Positions 8,288-16,202 of a stretch of DNA of 64,000 nt are shown here, one piece after another. The notes below the pieces were generated by a model. It saw only the letters and a program-made list of their open reading frames with translations, was not told where the DNA came from and ran no database searches. The stretch spans positions 1 through 64,000 of the forward strand of contig NZ_BCTQ01000026.1 of NCBI RefSeq assembly GCF_001571365.1, read 5' to 3'. Each line of letters starts with the position of its first letter. Positions within the stretch are counted from its first letter, which is position 1. Made by a program: the position numbers and the translations under genes. The DNA comes from Achromobacter denitrificans NBRC 15125 (lineage in GTDB: Bacteria > Pseudomonadota > Gammaproteobacteria > Burkholderiales > Burkholderiaceae_B).

Positions 8288-10248
8288 TGCTGCACCTCCA
8301 TCAGTGCCTGCCCCGTGCTGACCTGATCTCCCGCGGCAACGGCCAGCTTCGCCACGATGCCCGTCCCGCCCGCGACGATGGACATTTCCATCTTCATGGA
8401 CTCCAGCACCAGCACGGTCTGCTGCGCCGTCACGCTGTCGCCGTCCTGGACGTCGACGCTGATCACCCTTCCGCTCATCGGCGCCCGCAACAAGCGGGCC
8501 TGCCCGGCCTGCAGGTCCTCGCGTCCGGCAAAGCGCGTGGCCCGCAAGAAGCGCCAGACGCAGGCTCCGTCCTGCACCCACGCGTCGCCCGCCCCTGCCA
8601 TCGCCACGCGCAGGCTGCGCCGCAGTCCGTCCACGACCAGCACCATGTCGCCGTCGCGGCGATGCATCGCATGGACCCGGATCTGCATGCCGTCCCCTTC
8701 CGCAATGTGGCCTTCCCAGGCTCGCACCAGCACGCCGCCGTCCGCCTCCCGCGAAATGCGCAGAAGCCTCGGCTTCCCATCGGAAGCATCGTCCAGCGCC
8801 ACCTCGCCGGCCGCGGCAAGGCCGCCGCCGCCGGCCACGGGCCAGCCGGCCAGCGCCAGCGCCGCCGCGGCCACGGCATGCTCCGAAGGCTCCGCCCGCC
8901 AGTGATCGGACGCCATGTCCTGGCCGGCCAGGAAATTCGTCGTTACCCCGCCCTCGATAAAGTCCGGATGGTTGATCGCCCGGGCGAGGAAATGCAGGTT
9001 GGTCCGGACGCCCAGCAGGCTTCCGCCTTCGCAGGCTCTCGTCAGCTTGCGGATGCACTCCTCCCGCGTTTCGCCCCACGCCAGGTATTTGGCCAGCATC
9101 GAGTCATAGTGCGGGGTGATCTCCAGGCCGTCTTCGAGCGCGGTATCGACGCGCAGCCCGGCAGGCTCCACCCATCGGAGCACCGAGCCGACCTGCGGCA
9201 CGAAGCCGGCGACGGGGTCTTCCGCGCAGATGCGAAGTTCCATCGCGTGGCCGTGGCGCTGCACGTCCTCCTGCCGCAGGGCCAGCGGCTCGCCCTGGGC
9301 GACCCTCAGCTGCCACTGCACCAGATCGAGGCCGGTGAGCAATTCGGTCACGCCGTGCTCGACCTGCAGCCGCGTGTTCATCTCCATGAAATAGAAATCG
9401 CCGGCCTCATCCACCAAGAATTCCAGCGTGCCCACCCCCACATAACCGATGGCCTGGCAGGCCCGCCTCGCGACGGCGCCCATTCGCTCGCGCAGCTCCG
9501 GCCCCACGGCGGGCGACGGGCTCTCTTCCACCAACTTCTGGTAGCGCCGTTGCAGCGAGCAGTCCCGTTCTCCCAGGTGCAGCACATTGCCATGTTCGTC
9601 GCACAGCACCTGGATCTCGACATGGCGAGCCGCCAGGATCGCCTTCTCCAGGATCAGCTCGTCCGACCCGAATGCTCCCAGCGCTTCGGAACGGGCCAGC
9701 GGCAGCGCCTGCGCCAGCGCCTCATCGTCATGCGCCAGCCGCATGCCGCGTCCTCCGCCGCCGGCGGCCGCCTTCAGCAGCACCGGGTAGCCGATGGCGC
9801 GCGCCCGCGCCGACAGTTCCCTATCGTCGGTGATGCCTTGCGCGCCGGACACCGTGGGCACATCGGCGCGTTGCAGCGCTTCCTTGGCGCGCGCTTTGTT
9901 GCCCATCAGGGCGATGACCTCGGCGGACGGCCCCACGAACGTCAGGCCTGCGTCCGCCACCGCGCGGGCGAACTCGGCGTTTTCGGACAGAAAACCGTAG
10001 CCCGGATGCACGGCTTGCGCGCCGCTCCGGGCGCAGGCTCGGAGGATCGCCTCCACGTTGCGATAACTGGCCTGGGCCGGCGCGGCGCCGATGTGCACTG
10101 CGAGGTCCGCCTCCCGCACATGGCGGGACTCCGCATCCGCGTCCGAGTACACCGCGACGGTGCGCAGGCCCAGGCCGCGCGCCGCCCGGATCACCCGCAG
10201 TGCGATTTCCCCCCGGTTGGCGACGAGCAAGGTATCGAATCTCATCAT
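8284..10248 (-). CDS. Acyl-CoA carboxylase biotin-carrying (alpha) subunit, AtuF/MccA-like
   Basis: A 654-residue protein with biotin carboxylase N-domain (residues 1-110), ATP-grasp domain (glycine-rich AAAGGGGRGM), biotin carboxylase C-domain, and a C-terminal biotinyl domain with ESMKMEM, the acceptor Lys being near residue 619. It carboxylates biotin with ATP and bicarbonate; the partner carboxyltransferase is encoded at 11447-13063. Length and layout match the alpha subunits of 3-methylcrotonyl-CoA and geranyl-CoA carboxylases. The AtuA- and AtuD-like neighbours favour the geranyl-CoA type or a related branched 2-enoyl-CoA. Two adjacent ATG codons (10248 and 10245) are possible starts. 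Confidence 0.9.
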   Translation of the reverse strand: MMRFDTLLVANRGEIALRVIRAARGLGLRTVAVYSDADAESRHVREADLAVHIGAAPAQASYRNVEAILRACARSGAQAVHPGYGFLSENAEFARAVADAGLTFVGPSAEVIALMGNKARAKEALQRADVPTVSGAQGITDDRELSARARAIGYPVLLKAAAGGGGRGMRLAHDDEALAQALPLARSEALGAFGSDELILEKAILAARHVEIQVLCDEHGNVLHLGERDCSLQRRYQKLVEESPSPAVGPELRERMGAVARRACQAIGYVGVGTLEFLVDEAGDFYFMEMNTRLQVEHGVTELLTGLDLVQWQLRVAQGEPLALRQEDVQRHGHAMELRICAEDPVAGFVPQVGSVLRWVEPAGLRVDTALEDGLEITPHYDSMLAKYLAWGETREECIRKLTRACEGGSLLGVRTNLHFLARAINHPDFIEGGVTTNFLAGQDMASDHWRAEPSEHAVAAAALALAGWPVAGGGGLAAAGEVALDDASDGKPRLLRISREADGGVLVRAWEGHIAEGDGMQIRVHAMHRRDGDMVLVVDGLRRSLRVAMAGAGDAWVQDGACVWRFLRATRFAGREDLQAGQARLLRAPMSGRVISVDVQDGDSVTAQQTVLVLESMKMEMSIVAGGTGIVAKLAVAAGDQVSTGQALMEVQQ

Positions 10249-10264
10249 GTCCGTCCTTGCCGAA

Positions 10265-11434
10265 TCAGGCCGCGCGCGCAGGCAGGATGCCCATGTGCTT
10301 GCAAATGATCGTGAGCATGACTTCGTCCGCGCCGCCGCCGATGGAAATCAGGCGCAGGTCGCGCCATGCGCGCGACACCGCGTTTTCCAAGGTAAAGCCC
10401 ATGCCGCCCCAGTACTGCAGGCACGAGTCGGTGACCTCGCGACACAGGCGTCCGGCCTTGAGCTTGGCCATGGACGCCAACTCGGTCATATCGCCACCTT
10501 CCATGTGCACGCCTGCCGCGCGGTAGACCAGAGACCGCAGCATCTCGACCTCCGTCTTCAGTTCCGCCAGCCGGAAATGCACGGCCTGGTTGTCCAGCAG
10601 CGGCTTGCCGAAAACCTGGCGCTGACGCGTGTAGTCGATCGTGTCGTTGATTACATCGCTCAGCGCCGTCACGCGCCGGGTGGCGCCACTCAGGCGCTCC
10701 TCCTGGAACTGGCGCATCTGGTAGGTAAAGCCCATGCCCTCTTCGCCGATGCGGTAGCGCTGCGGCACGCGGACCTCGTCGAAAAACACTTGCGCGGTGT
10801 CGGAGGACCACATGCCCACCTTCTTGATCCTGCTCATCGTCACGCCGGGCACGGGTTGGCCGTTATCCTGCTTGAGGGGCACGCAGATCAGCGATTTGTT
10901 CCGATGCGGCTTGCCATCGCTGGTGTTGGCGAGCAGGCACATCCAGTCAGCCTGCGTGGCGTTCGTGATCCACATCTTCGAACCGCTGATCACATAGTCG
11001 TCGCCATCCTTGCGGGCGGTCGTCTTCAGCGAGGCGACGTCGGAGCCCGCGCCGGTTTCGGATACGCCCAGGCAGGCCACGTAGTCTCCGGCGATCGAGG
11101 GCCGCAGGAACTGTTCGCGCACGGAGTCGTTGCCAAAGCGCGCCAGCGCCGGCGTGGCCATGTCCGTCTGCACTGCTATCGCCATGCCGACACCGCCGGC
11201 GCGCACTGAACCGATGGCCTCGCAGAACGCGATTTCGTACGAATAATCCAGGCCCATCCCGCCGAACTCGACCGGCTTGTTCACTCCCAGGTATCCCGCC
11301 TTGCCGAGTTTCTTGAAGACGTCGTGGGCGGGAAATATCTCCGCGTCCTCCCATTGGTCCAGATAGGGATTGATCTCTTTCTCGATCAACTGGCGTACGC
11401 CGTCCTGCAACGCGATGTGCTCGTGGGTAAACAT
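10265..11434 (-). CDS. Acyl-CoA dehydrogenase, citronellyl-CoA dehydrogenase (AtuD)-like
   Basis: A 389-residue flavin acyl-CoA dehydrogenase. The N-terminal helical domain leads to CLGVSETGAGSDVASLKTTA (flavin/substrate loop) and the C-terminal helical domain ends in SCLQYWGGMGFTLENAVSRAWRDLRLISIGGGADEVML. Whole segments, such as QTDMATPALARFG and QADWMCLLANTSDG, match my memory of AtuD, which oxidises citronellyl-CoA to cis-geranyl-CoA. It therefore probably makes the 2-enoyl-CoA that the carboxylase uses. A strong GGAG site precedes the ATG; 12 bp separate it from the carboxyltransferase stop and 16 bp from the alpha-subunit start, so this is one operon. Confidence 0.9.
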   Translation of the reverse strand: MFTHEHIALQDGVRQLIEKEINPYLDQWEDAEIFPAHDVFKKLGKAGYLGVNKPVEFGGMGLDYSYEIAFCEAIGSVRAGGVGMAIAVQTDMATPALARFGNDSVREQFLRPSIAGDYVACLGVSETGAGSDVASLKTTARKDGDDYVISGSKMWITNATQADWMCLLANTSDGKPHRNKSLICVPLKQDNGQPVPGVTMSRIKKVGMWSSDTAQVFFDEVRVPQRYRIGEEGMGFTYQMRQFQEERLSGATRRVTALSDVINDTIDYTRQRQVFGKPLLDNQAVHFRLAELKTEVEMLRSLVYRAAGVHMEGGDMTELASMAKLKAGRLCREVTDSCLQYWGGMGFTLENAVSRAWRDLRLISIGGGADEVMLTIICKHMGILPARAA

Positions 11435-11446
11435 GGAATCTCCTCG

Positions 11447-13063
11447 TTAGAATCTTGCGACGCCGAACTGGATGGGATGAACGTCGCGCTTTGCCGACCG
11501 CGTGCACGCGGCCAACGCCACTCCCAGCACTTCCCGGGTAGCGCGCGGATCGATCACGCCGTCGTCCAGCAGCAGGCTGCTGGTGTGCACGGCGGAAGAC
11601 TGAAGGTCGAATGTCCGGATGATTTCCTGGCTTTCCGCTTCCAGCGCGGCGGCGTCCGGCGTCGTGCCGGCGCGCTTGGCGCTGTTCTCGGCTACGCGCC
11701 GCATGGTCATGGCGGCCTGCTCGCCGCCCATCACGGCGGTCCTCGCATTCGGCCAGGAAAACAGGAAATCCGGCTTGAAGGCGCGTCCGCACATGCCGTA
11801 GTTGCCCGCGCCGAACGAGGCGCCGCAAAGCACGGTCAGGCGCGGCACGCCGGCATTGGACAAGGCCTGGATGAGCTTGGCGCCATGCTTGATCATGCCC
11901 GCCTCCTCATGGGCGCGCCCCACCACGAACCCCGTGATGTTCTGCAGGAAAACGATGGGCCTGCCCAGCTGGGAACACAGCTGTATGAACTGCGCGGCCT
12001 TGGTGGATCCGGCCGTGTCGAGCGGACCGTTGTTGGTCAGCAGCCCGATCGGGATGCCCAGGATGGCCCCATAGCCGCAAACCGTGGCCGGCCCGTAATC
12101 GGGCTTGAATTCATGGAAGTCGGACCCGTCGATCAGTCGCGCAATCACTTCGCGCATGTCCACCGGCACTCGGTAGTCCGCGGGCATGATGCCCAGCAGG
12201 TCCTGGAGGTCGTGCCGAGGTGGCGCGCCGGCGACGGCGTCTTCCTTTCCCGCCCATCCGAAGGCGCTCACGATGTCGCGCACCTGGAGGATGGCCTCGC
12301 GGTCGTTTTCGGCCACGTAATCGGCCAGGCCCGACACCGACGCGTGCATCTCCGCCCCGCCCAGCTCCTCTTCCGTGGCGATCTCTCCGGTGGCGGCCTG
12401 CAATAGCGCCGGGCCCGCAAGGAAGGCATGCGCCTGGTTGCGCACCATGACGACATAGTCGGACAAGCCGGGCAGATAGGCCCCGCCGGCCGTGGACGAG
12501 CCGTGCACCAGGGATATCACCGGGATGCCCGCCGCCGACAACCTGGCCAGGTTGTAGAACATGCCGCCGCCGTGGACGAAGCGTTCGGCGCGGTATTTCT
12601 TCAGATTCCCTCCGGCGCTTTCGACCAGCTGGATGAAAGGCAGCCGGTTGGCCAGCGCGATCTCCTGGCAGCGCATGACCTTCTGCGCCGTCATGGCCTG
12701 CATGGCGCCCGCGCTGATGCCGGCGTCGTTGATGACGATCATGCATTGCACGCCGCATACCTGTCCGACGCCCGCGATGATGGCCGCGCCCGGCACGCTG
12801 GTGGCGGGGTCCGGGTTCTCGATGCCGCAATAGCCCGCCAGCTTCATCAGTTCCAGGAATGGGCTGCCCGCATCGATCAGAGCCTCCAGGCGCTCCCGCG
12901 GAAGCAGCTTGCCGCGCTTGCGGAACGCGGGCGCGGCCTGGGCCGAGCGGTCCACCGCCCGCTGCTCCAGCTGCGACAGTTCCGACAGCAGCGCCAGCAT
13001 CTGTTCGCGGTTGCGCTGGTAGGCAGGGGATTGCCTGTCGAGACGGGATTCCAGATCGGCCAT
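11447..13063 (-). CDS. Acyl-CoA carboxylase carboxyltransferase (beta) subunit, AtuC-like
   Basis: A 538-residue carboxyltransferase with N- and C-terminal crotonase-type halves (VHGSSTAGGAYLPGLSDYVVMV; LQNITGFVVGRAHEEAGMIKHGAK; CGASFGAGNYGMCGRAF). It moves CO2 from biotin to the gamma-carbon of a 3-methyl-branched 2-enoyl-CoA in this family. The neighbours argue for a geranyl-CoA-like rather than 3-methylcrotonyl-CoA substrate. ATG at 13061-13063 gives 538 residues, as I recall for AtuC; a GTG four codons upstream (13075) is the alternative. AAGGTG lies upstream. It is the first gene of the carboxylase operon, about 230 bp downstream of the IclR gene. Confidence 0.9.
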   Translation of the reverse strand: MADLESRLDRQSPAYQRNREQMLALLSELSQLEQRAVDRSAQAAPAFRKRGKLLPRERLEALIDAGSPFLELMKLAGYCGIENPDPATSVPGAAIIAGVGQVCGVQCMIVINDAGISAGAMQAMTAQKVMRCQEIALANRLPFIQLVESAGGNLKKYRAERFVHGGGMFYNLARLSAAGIPVISLVHGSSTAGGAYLPGLSDYVVMVRNQAHAFLAGPALLQAATGEIATEEELGGAEMHASVSGLADYVAENDREAILQVRDIVSAFGWAGKEDAVAGAPPRHDLQDLLGIMPADYRVPVDMREVIARLIDGSDFHEFKPDYGPATVCGYGAILGIPIGLLTNNGPLDTAGSTKAAQFIQLCSQLGRPIVFLQNITGFVVGRAHEEAGMIKHGAKLIQALSNAGVPRLTVLCGASFGAGNYGMCGRAFKPDFLFSWPNARTAVMGGEQAAMTMRRVAENSAKRAGTTPDAAALEAESQEIIRTFDLQSSAVHTSSLLLDDGVIDPRATREVLGVALAACTRSAKRDVHPIQFGVARF

Positions 13064-13222
13064 GGTTGCAGGCACCTTATGTCGAGTTCCGGGAGGCTGC
13101 GGGGGACCGGCAGCGTGAACCTATGATGGGCTACGCGGACGCCCCGCACAATCAAGAACTCGTCCGCCGATAGTTAAGGATTGCTTAAGTGTTGCTGGCT
13201 TCGCCCTCGCGCCCCGCCAGGC

Positions 13223-13246
13223 AAAAAAAACCGCCTTGCGGCGGGT
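13223..13246 (-). terminator. Rho-independent terminator of the IclR gene
   Basis: On the minus strand CCGCC-GCAA-GGCGG is followed by eight T residues, about 50 bp after the IclR stop. It separates the regulator from the carboxylase operon, which must therefore have its own promoter in 13064-13222. Confidence 0.85.
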
Positions 13247-13296
13247 TGCTGGAAGTCCGGATGACTGGCGGGCAGGGCGCGACGAGCGCAGCGGCC

Positions 13297-14070
13297 CTAG
13301 CGCAAGCCCACCATCGTCGCGCGCAATTGCGATGCCGTTTGCCGCAATGGCTGGAGAAACTCCGCCACCGCGGCCTCTTCCTCGTAGGTGCCGGCCGTGA
13401 GGCTGACGTTGACGGCCGCCACGATGGTGCCGTCTTGATCGCGCACCGGCACCGCCAGGCCGGCGATGGAATCGTCCAATTCGCTGTCCACCCAGGCATA
13501 GCCCTGCTCTCGCGCCAGCAGAATCGCCTCGCGCAACCTGTCCTTGTCCACCACCGTGGCGGCCGTCATTTTTTTTAACCGGGCCGCTTGCAGATAGGCT
13601 TCCAGCGCCTCGTCTTCCAGGCCCGACAGCAAGACCCTGCCCATCGATACCGCGTGTGCCGGCAGGCGGCTGCCCAGCGACGGGCTCATGGGCAGGATGC
13701 GCTTGGTATGCAGGCGCTGCACGTAGACGATTTCTTCCTCGTCCAGCACCGAGACGGCGCAAGACTGGCCGATGCGCGCGCCCAGTTCCTCAAGCGCCAG
13801 CTGCGAGTGCCGCCAAAAGGGCAGCGTGTACAGGTAGGACAGGCCCAGGCGCAGCACCTTGGGCGTGAGCCAGTAGTGCTTGCCGTCGCTTTTCACGAAA
13901 GACAGTTCGACCAGCGTCATCAGGAAACGGCGCACCGCCGTGCGCGGCAATTCGACCGCCGACGCCACGTCGGCCAACGTCTGGCGCGCCTCTCCCTGGC
14001 CCATGGTTTCGATGATTTTGAGTCCGCGCGCGAAGGTGCGGACGAAAGATTCGCTGTCAGGCGTTGCCAT
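13297..14070 (-). CDS. IclR-family transcriptional regulator
   Basis: A 257-residue regulator. The N-terminal winged helix (ARGLKIIETMGQGEARQTLADVASAVELPRTAVRRFLMTL) is followed by an effector domain with the PcaR/PobR-like stretch VYVQRLHTKRILPMSPSLGSRLPAHAVSMGRVLLSGL. IclR proteins of this branch usually respond to aromatic or acyl metabolites. I chose the ATG at 14068-14070, with GGAGCACCT in front; the longer form adds 13 unlikely residues. It is divergent from the MaoC operon across a region with a strong dyad, and upstream of the carboxylase operon, so it could control both. Confidence 0.9.
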   Translation of the reverse strand: MATPDSESFVRTFARGLKIIETMGQGEARQTLADVASAVELPRTAVRRFLMTLVELSFVKSDGKHYWLTPKVLRLGLSYLYTLPFWRHSQLALEELGARIGQSCAVSVLDEEEIVYVQRLHTKRILPMSPSLGSRLPAHAVSMGRVLLSGLEDEALEAYLQAARLKKMTAATVVDKDRLREAILLAREQGYAWVDSELDDSIAGLAVPVRDQDGTIVAAVNVSLTAGTYEEEAAVAEFLQPLRQTASQLRATMVGLR

Positions 14071-14117
14071 AGGTGCTCCTGCATACGTGCTTGACACGTC
14101 CGCAACCAACTCTCAGA

Positions 14118-14157
14118 ATGACCGTATAGCGGATGTTTATGTCCGCTTAGCGGTCAT
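14118..14157. promoter_or_regulatory. Probable IclR operator: dyad with two CCGnnTAGCGG units
   Basis: Arms ATGACCGTATAGCGGA (14118-14133) and TCCGCTTAGCGGTCAT (14142-14157) are inverted repeats with 13 of 16 matches. Each arm also contains a near-palindromic CCGnnTAGCGG. The site lies about 50 bp before the IclR start and 75 bp before the first MaoC gene, a typical place for an operator controlling both directions. Confidence 0.65.
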
Positions 14158-14232
14158 TATAAGCAGACTGATCGCAACGCGCAAGTCCGGGCCCGGCAAT
14201 GCGCCTTCCCCACAACCCGCCCTGGAAAGGCC

Positions 14233-14706
14233 ATGACTCAAACCACATTCGAGACAGATTTCTGGAAAGACGCCGCCACGCGCAAGATCTGGGACGACAT
14301 CGTCCCCGGCGAGCCTCGCAAAACCATTCCCTACACCCTCACGCTGGAAGCCATTCAGAAGTACTGCCGCGTCGTCGACGACATGCATCCCCTGTACTTC
14401 GACGAAGCCTATGCGCTGAAGTCGCCCTACAAGGGCCTGATCGCGCCGCCGGCCATCCACATCCTCCTGATGTTCGCCTGCACGCCCACGGACGACTGGA
14501 TGCGCAGCCCCGGCACGGTCAATGCCGGCCAATCCTGGAGCTACAACATCCCCGCCCGTCCGGGCGACGTCATCCGGCTGGAAGCCCGCGCGCTGGACAA
14601 GTTCATCCGCAAGGATCGCCTGTTCGTCGTGCACGACAACGTCTTCTTCAACCAGAACAACGAAGTGATCTGCTCCGGCCGCGGCTGGACTATCCGGCCC
14701 GTGTAA
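14233..14706 (+). CDS. MaoC-fold dehydratase-like protein with degenerate active site
   Basis: A 157-residue hotdog-fold protein of the MaoC/FAS1-like dehydratase N-domain type. The hydratase motif, normally D-x-N-P-x-H, reads D-M-H-P-L-Y at residues 50-55: the Asp is kept, the Asn is His, and the catalytic His is Tyr. It may therefore be the non-catalytic half of a heteromeric hydratase whose active partner is the next gene. This parallels ChsH1-ChsH2 of steroid degradation, in which one hotdog chain is inactive. It is first in a tight plus-strand operon, divergent from IclR. Alternative: a hydratase using other residues. Confidence 0.8.
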   Translation: MTQTTFETDFWKDAATRKIWDDIVPGEPRKTIPYTLTLEAIQKYCRVVDDMHPLYFDEAYALKSPYKGLIAPPAIHILLMFACTPTDDWMRSPGTVNAGQSWSYNIPARPGDVIRLEARALDKFIRKDRLFVVHDNVFFNQNNEVICSGRGWTIRPV

Positions 14707-14717
14707 GGAGCATCAAG

Positions 14718-15152
14718 ATGACCCAAGTATTCGACTCGCTCGCGATCGGCCAGAAAATCGAAGGCGCGCCCTTCTCGCCCACCCGCGAATCCATCCGCGC
14801 CTTCTGCGAAGCCTCGCTGGACTACAACCCCCTGCACCTGGACGACAACTACATGCAGGGCGACTTCGGCCGCACCAACTTCGGCGGCATCATCATGCAC
14901 GGCATGAACAACTTCGGCGTGATCACGCGCATGCTGACCGACTGGCTCTATGAGCGCGGCGGCGTGCAACGCCGCCTGGAAACGCGCTGGAAGTCGCCCG
15001 TCAAGCCGGGCGACACGATCACCCCGCTGGCGGTGATCACGGCCACGCGCAAGACCGAGAAAAGCCATTGGGCGACGCTGGACGTGCAAGTGCTCAACCA
15101 GCGCGGCGAGACCGTGGCGGCAGGCGAAGCGATGGTGGAATTCCCCCGCTAA
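14718..15152 (+). CDS. MaoC-family enoyl-CoA hydratase
   Basis: A 144-residue hotdog-fold hydratase. The R-hydratase motif is complete: FCEASLDYNPLHLDD, with Asp35, Asn37 and His40, followed by HGMNNFGVITRML. It should hydrate a 2-enoyl-CoA to a 3-hydroxyacyl-CoA. The gene starts 11 bp after the preceding MaoC-like gene, with AAGGAG directly ahead, which supports a complex of the two chains. Confidence 0.88.
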   Translation: MTQVFDSLAIGQKIEGAPFSPTRESIRAFCEASLDYNPLHLDDNYMQGDFGRTNFGGIIMHGMNNFGVITRMLTDWLYERGGVQRRLETRWKSPVKPGDTITPLAVITATRKTEKSHWATLDVQVLNQRGETVAAGEAMVEFPR

Positions 15153-15207
15153 GGCCCTCCGGTATCCGCCATGCGGATACCGGTCCAGAACAACCGAGGA
15201 GACAACA

Positions 15208-16194
15208 ATGAATCGCTGGTTGCACACCGCAGCCTCCCTGTGCCTGGGAGCGCTTTGCCTGTTACCCCTGGGCGCGCGCGCCCAGGCCTTCCCCGATCGC
15301 CCTGTCCGCCTGGTCGTGCCCTTCCCGCCTGGCGGCACCACCGACATCCTGGCCCGCATGCTGGGCAACGCGCTGGGCACGGAATGGAAACAGCCCGTGG
15401 TGATCGAAAACAAGCCCGGTGCGAGCGGCACGATCTTCTCCGAACAGCTGGCCCGCACGCCGGCCGACGGCTACACGCTGATGGTGACCGCCACGCACCA
15501 CGTGATCAACCCGGCGCTGTACAAGAACCTGCGCTACGACAGCAAGAAGGACTTCACCGCGATCGCGCAGGTGGCCGCGGTGCCCAACGTGCTCGTCGTG
15601 AACCCCGACTTCGCCACGCGCAACCGCATAAACAGCGTCGCCGACCTGATCGCCTATGCGAAGGCCAATCCCGGCAAGGTGAACTTCGGTTCGGCGGGCA
15701 CCGGCGGCGCCAACCATCTGTCCGGCGAGTTGTTCAAGTCCATGACCGGCGTATCCATGGTCCACATTCCCTACAAGGGCGCAGCGCCCGCCCTGAACGA
15801 CTTGCTGGGCGGCCAGATCCCGATCATGTTCGACTCCGTTCCGGGCGTGCTTCAGCACATCAAGGCCCGCAAGTTGCGCGCCTTGGCCGTCACCTCGCTG
15901 ACCCGCTCCGCCGCCCTGCCCGACGTGCCGACGATGGACGAAGCGGGCGTGAAGGGTTTCGAGGCCACGGCCTGGTTCGGGCTGTACGCGCCCGGCAACA
16001 TGGATCCCAAGCTGCTCGCCAAGCTGTCCGGCGACGTCCTGGCCGCGTTGCGTTCTCCATCCATCCAGGAGCAGTTCGCGCAGCAAGGCGCCCTGCCGGG
16101 AACGATGACGCAGCCCGAGTACGCGAGCTTCGTCAACGCGGAAATGGACAAGTGGGCCAAGGTCATCAACGACGCCCAGATCACCATCCAGTAG
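15208..16194 (+). CDS. Bug-family periplasmic solute receptor
   Basis: A 328-residue TctC/Bug receptor. A Sec-type signal peptide is cleaved near residue 25 (ARA-QA), then come LVVPFPPGGTTDILARMLG and VIENKPGASGTIFSEQLARTPADGYTL. Its position between the hydratases and a CoA-transferase implies that it captures the acid which the operon degrades. GAGGAGACAAC precedes the ATG. No membrane subunits of a tripartite transporter occur in the window. Confidence 0.92.
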   Translation: MNRWLHTAASLCLGALCLLPLGARAQAFPDRPVRLVVPFPPGGTTDILARMLGNALGTEWKQPVVIENKPGASGTIFSEQLARTPADGYTLMVTATHHVINPALYKNLRYDSKKDFTAIAQVAAVPNVLVVNPDFATRNRINSVADLIAYAKANPGKVNFGSAGTGGANHLSGELFKSMTGVSMVHIPYKGAAPALNDLLGGQIPIMFDSVPGVLQHIKARKLRALAVTSLTRSAALPDVPTMDEAGVKGFEATAWFGLYAPGNMDPKLLAKLSGDVLAALRSPSIQEQFAQQGALPGTMTQPEYASFVNAEMDKWAKVINDAQITIQ

Positions 16195-16202
16195 GAGCAG
16201 GC

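Noticed and set aside
8248-10308. A 686-codon plus-strand open frame antisense to the biotin carboxylase
   Set aside because: Shadow of a clearly real gene; no motif.
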